This document shows, one piece after another, positions 61,701-64,000 of a DNA stretch of 64,000 nucleotides. The DNA comes from Zoroaster sp. YZ-2022. Lineage: Eukaryota > Echinodermata > Asteroidea > Forcipulatida > Zoroasteridae. The translations under genes were made by a program, and so were the position numbers. The notes under the pieces were generated by a model, which worked only from the letters and a program-made list of their open reading frames with translations, ran no database searches and had not been told where the DNA came from. Every line of letters begins with the position of its first letter. Position 1 is the stretch's first letter. The stretch lies in assembly GCA_029582265.1 (NCBI GenBank), contig CM055817.1, positions 27,274,258 through 27,338,257 on the forward strand, in the 5' to 3' direction.

Positions 61701-64000
61701 GTGCTGTATTGTTTGCGGTGAAACCGCATGCAAGTTGACGGTATTTTACAGAGGGCTATGTCTCCATGGAGGCCGTTTAAGGTACGAAATAATTATCCAA
61801 ATTCAAAAGTATGGTGTTTTTCTGAAAGGGGAGAACCTAAGCTTTAATTTAGATATAAATTATCGGCCTCCCTTGAAAACTTTAAAAGTTATTCCCAACC
61901 ATAGAAATGTTTTTTTTTGTAACACTGTATAGTGCTGTATTGTTTGCGGTGAAACCGCATGCAAGTTGACGGTATTTTACAGAGGGCTAAGTGTCCATGG
62001 AGGCCGTTTAAGGTACGAAAAAATTATCCAAATTCAAAAGTATGGTGTTTTTCTGAAAGGGGAGAACCTAAGCTTTAATTTAGATATAAAATTATCGGCC
62101 TCCCTTGAAAACTTTAAAAGTTATTCCCAACCATAGAAATGTTTTTTTTGTAACACTGTATAGTGCTGTATTGTTTGCGGTGAAACCGCATGCAAGTTGA
62201 CGGTATTTTACAGAGGGCTATGTCCATGGAGGCCGTTTAAGGTACGAAATAAATTATCCAAATTCAAAAGTATGGTGTTTTTCTGAAAGGGGAGAACCTA
62301 AGCTTTAATTTAGATATAAAATTATCGGCCTCCCTTGAAAACTTTAAAAGTTATTCCCAACCATAGAAATGTTTATTTTTGTAACACTGTATAGTGCTGT
62401 AATGTTTGCGGTGAAACCGCATGGAAGTTGACGGTATTTTACAGAGGGCTAAGTGTCCATGGAGGCTGTTTAAGGTACGAACAAAATTCCAAATTCAAAA
62501 GTATGGTGTTTTTCTGAAAGGGGAGAACCTAAGCTTTAATTTAGATATAAAATTATCGGCCTCCCTTGAAAACTTTAAAAGTTATTCCCAACCATAGAAA
62601 TTTTTTTTGTAACACTGTATAGTGCTGTATTGTTTGCGGTGAAACCGCATGCAAGTTGACGGTATTTTACAGAGGGCTATGTCCATGGAGGCCGTTTAAG
62701 GTACGAAAATTATTTCCAAATTCAAAAGTATGGTGTTTTTCTGAAAGGGAGAACCTAAGCTTTAATTTAGATATAAAATTATCGGCCTCCCTTGAAAACT
62801 TTAAAAGTTATTCCCAACCATAGAATTTTTTTTTTTGTAACACTGTATAGTGTTGTATTGTTTGCGGTGAAACCGCATGCAAGTTGACGGTATTTTACAG
62901 AGGGCTAAGTGTCCATGGAGGCCGTTTAAGGTACGAAAAAATTATCCAAATTCAAAAGTATGGTGTTTTTCTGAAAGGGGAGAACCTAAGCTTTAATTTA
63001 GATATAAAATTATCGGCCTCCCTGAAAACATTAAAAGTTATTCCCAACCATAGAAATATTTTTTTTGTAACACTGCATAGTGCTGTAATGTTTGCGGTGA
63101 AACCGCATGCAAGTTGACGGTATTTTACAGAGGGCTATGTCCATGGAGGCCGTTTAAGGTACGAAAATTATCCCAAATTCAAAAGTATGGTGTTTTTCTG
63201 AAAGGGAGAACCTAAGCTTTAATTTAGATATAAAATGATCGGCCTCCCTTGAAAACTTTAAAAGTTATTCCCAACCATAGAATTTTTTTTTTGTAACACT
63301 GTATAGTGCTGTATTGTTTGCGGTGAAACCGCATGCAAGTTGACGGTATTTTACAGAGGGCTAAGTGTCCATGGAGGCCGTTTAAGGTACGAAAAAATTA
63401 TCCAAATTCAAAAGTATGGTGTTTTTCTGAAAGGGGAGAACCTAAGCTTTAATTTAGATATAAAATTATCGGCCTCCCTTGAAAAATTTAAAAGTTATTC
63501 CCAACCATAGAAATGTTTTTTTGTAACACTGTATAGTGCTGTATTGTTTGCGGTGAAACCGCATGCAAGTTGACGGTATTTTACAGAGGGCTAAGTGTCC
63601 ATGGAGGCCGTTTAAGGTACGAAAAAAATTCCAAATTCAAAAGTATGGTGTTTTTCTGAAAGGGAAGAACCTAAGCTTTAATTTAGATATAAAATTATCG
63701 GCCTCCCTTGAAAACTTTAAAAGTTATTCCCAACCATAGAAATGTTTTTTTTGTAACACTGTATAGTGCTGTATTGTTTGCGGTGAAACCGCATGCAAGT
63801 TGACGGTATTTTACAGAGGGCAAATAGTCCATGGAGGCCGTTTAAGGTACGAAAAAATTATCCAAATTCAAAAGTATGGTGTTTTTCTGAAAGGGGAGAA
63901 CCTAAGCTTTAATTTAGATATAAAATTATCGGCCTCCCTTGAAAACTTTAAAAGTTATTCCCAACCATAGAAATGTTTTTTTTTAAAAATGTATAGTGAG

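Larger units (their letters stand above)
16813..64000 (+). repeat. Satellite DNA array, ~229-bp monomer, ~204 head-to-tail copies
   Basis: The entire stretch is one monomer repeated without interruption or inversion. Anchors CTGTATAGTG at 16861 and 63769 lie 46,908 bp apart, about 204 periods. The hand-built consensus is 229 bp and 36% GC. Order within the monomer: hairpin TGCGGT-GAA-ACCGCA overlapping GCATGC, GTTGACGGTATTTTACAG, AGGGCT, CCATGG, GGAGGCCG, a variable A/T tract, GTATGGTG, AGAACCTAAGCTT, CGGCCTCC, TATTCCCAACCATAG and a T tract of about 6-13. Each copy thus has NcoI, SphI and HindIII sites. Monomers are very similar; differences cluster in the T tract, the A/T tract, the base before TGTATTG (C or T), the stretch before CCATGG, and GGGG/GGG before AGAACC. 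Frames of 60-122 codons arise where indels remove stops and are not genes. The right edge of the window is still in the array. Confidence 0.98.

Noticed and set aside
20098..63117. Recurrent 60-79-codon frames in the array giving very similar peptides
   Set aside because: They are one satellite monomer translated repeatedly. They appear on both strands and end wherever monomer indels change frame. No start context or conserved frame across copies supports coding.
16813..64000. CRISPR array
   Set aside because: The regular repetition has no variable spacers: the entire 229-bp unit repeats, and the sequence is clearly eukaryotic satellite.
16861..64000. CENP-B box in the satellite
   Set aside because: No word resembling the TTCG....A..CGGG pattern is present in the monomer on either strand; the conserved block is a different hairpin.

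Overview
The window looks like nuclear DNA of a eukaryote, most likely an invertebrate animal. It is AT-rich, has no operons or long open frames, and carries MITE-like inverted-repeat elements, minisatellites, dispersed repeats and a very large satellite array. The animal assignment rests on general texture and is tentative. I found no protein-coding gene, rRNA or tRNA that I can support. The open frames present are short and lie in satellite DNA, minisatellites or homopolymer-rich sequence.

Layout. (1) 1-~8740: very AT-rich sequence full of long homopolymer runs, resembling low-quality consensus. It still holds diverged tandem duplications and one copy of a dispersed repeat that recurs in the clean part of the window. 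(2) ~8741-16312: clean-looking intergenic DNA packed with repeats. These are a 301-bp inverted repeat, a 1.27-kb long inverted-repeat element with a TA-flanked MITE nested inside it, an inverted pair of a dispersed repeat, a 22-bp minisatellite, a 164-bp tandem duplication, a 0.15-kb imperfect hairpin, a 902-bp PIF/Harbinger-like MITE (TTA duplication) whose interior has an ~82-bp minisatellite, and a 172-bp tandem duplication rich in hairpins. (3) 16313-16812: an assembly gap of exactly 500 N. (4) 16813-64000: one uninterrupted head-to-tail satellite array, about 204 copies of a ~229-bp monomer (36% GC in a hand-counted consensus), all on one strand and running off the right edge.

Nothing here works together as a gene system. 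The noteworthy content is the satellite: its invariant hairpin/palindrome block, its fixed restriction sites, its linked variant classes (subfamilies), traces of block duplication at 28-monomer spacing, and local 5- and 7-monomer recurrences suggesting incomplete higher-order structure. A centromeric or heterochromatic role is possible but is inference only. All counts were made by eye.
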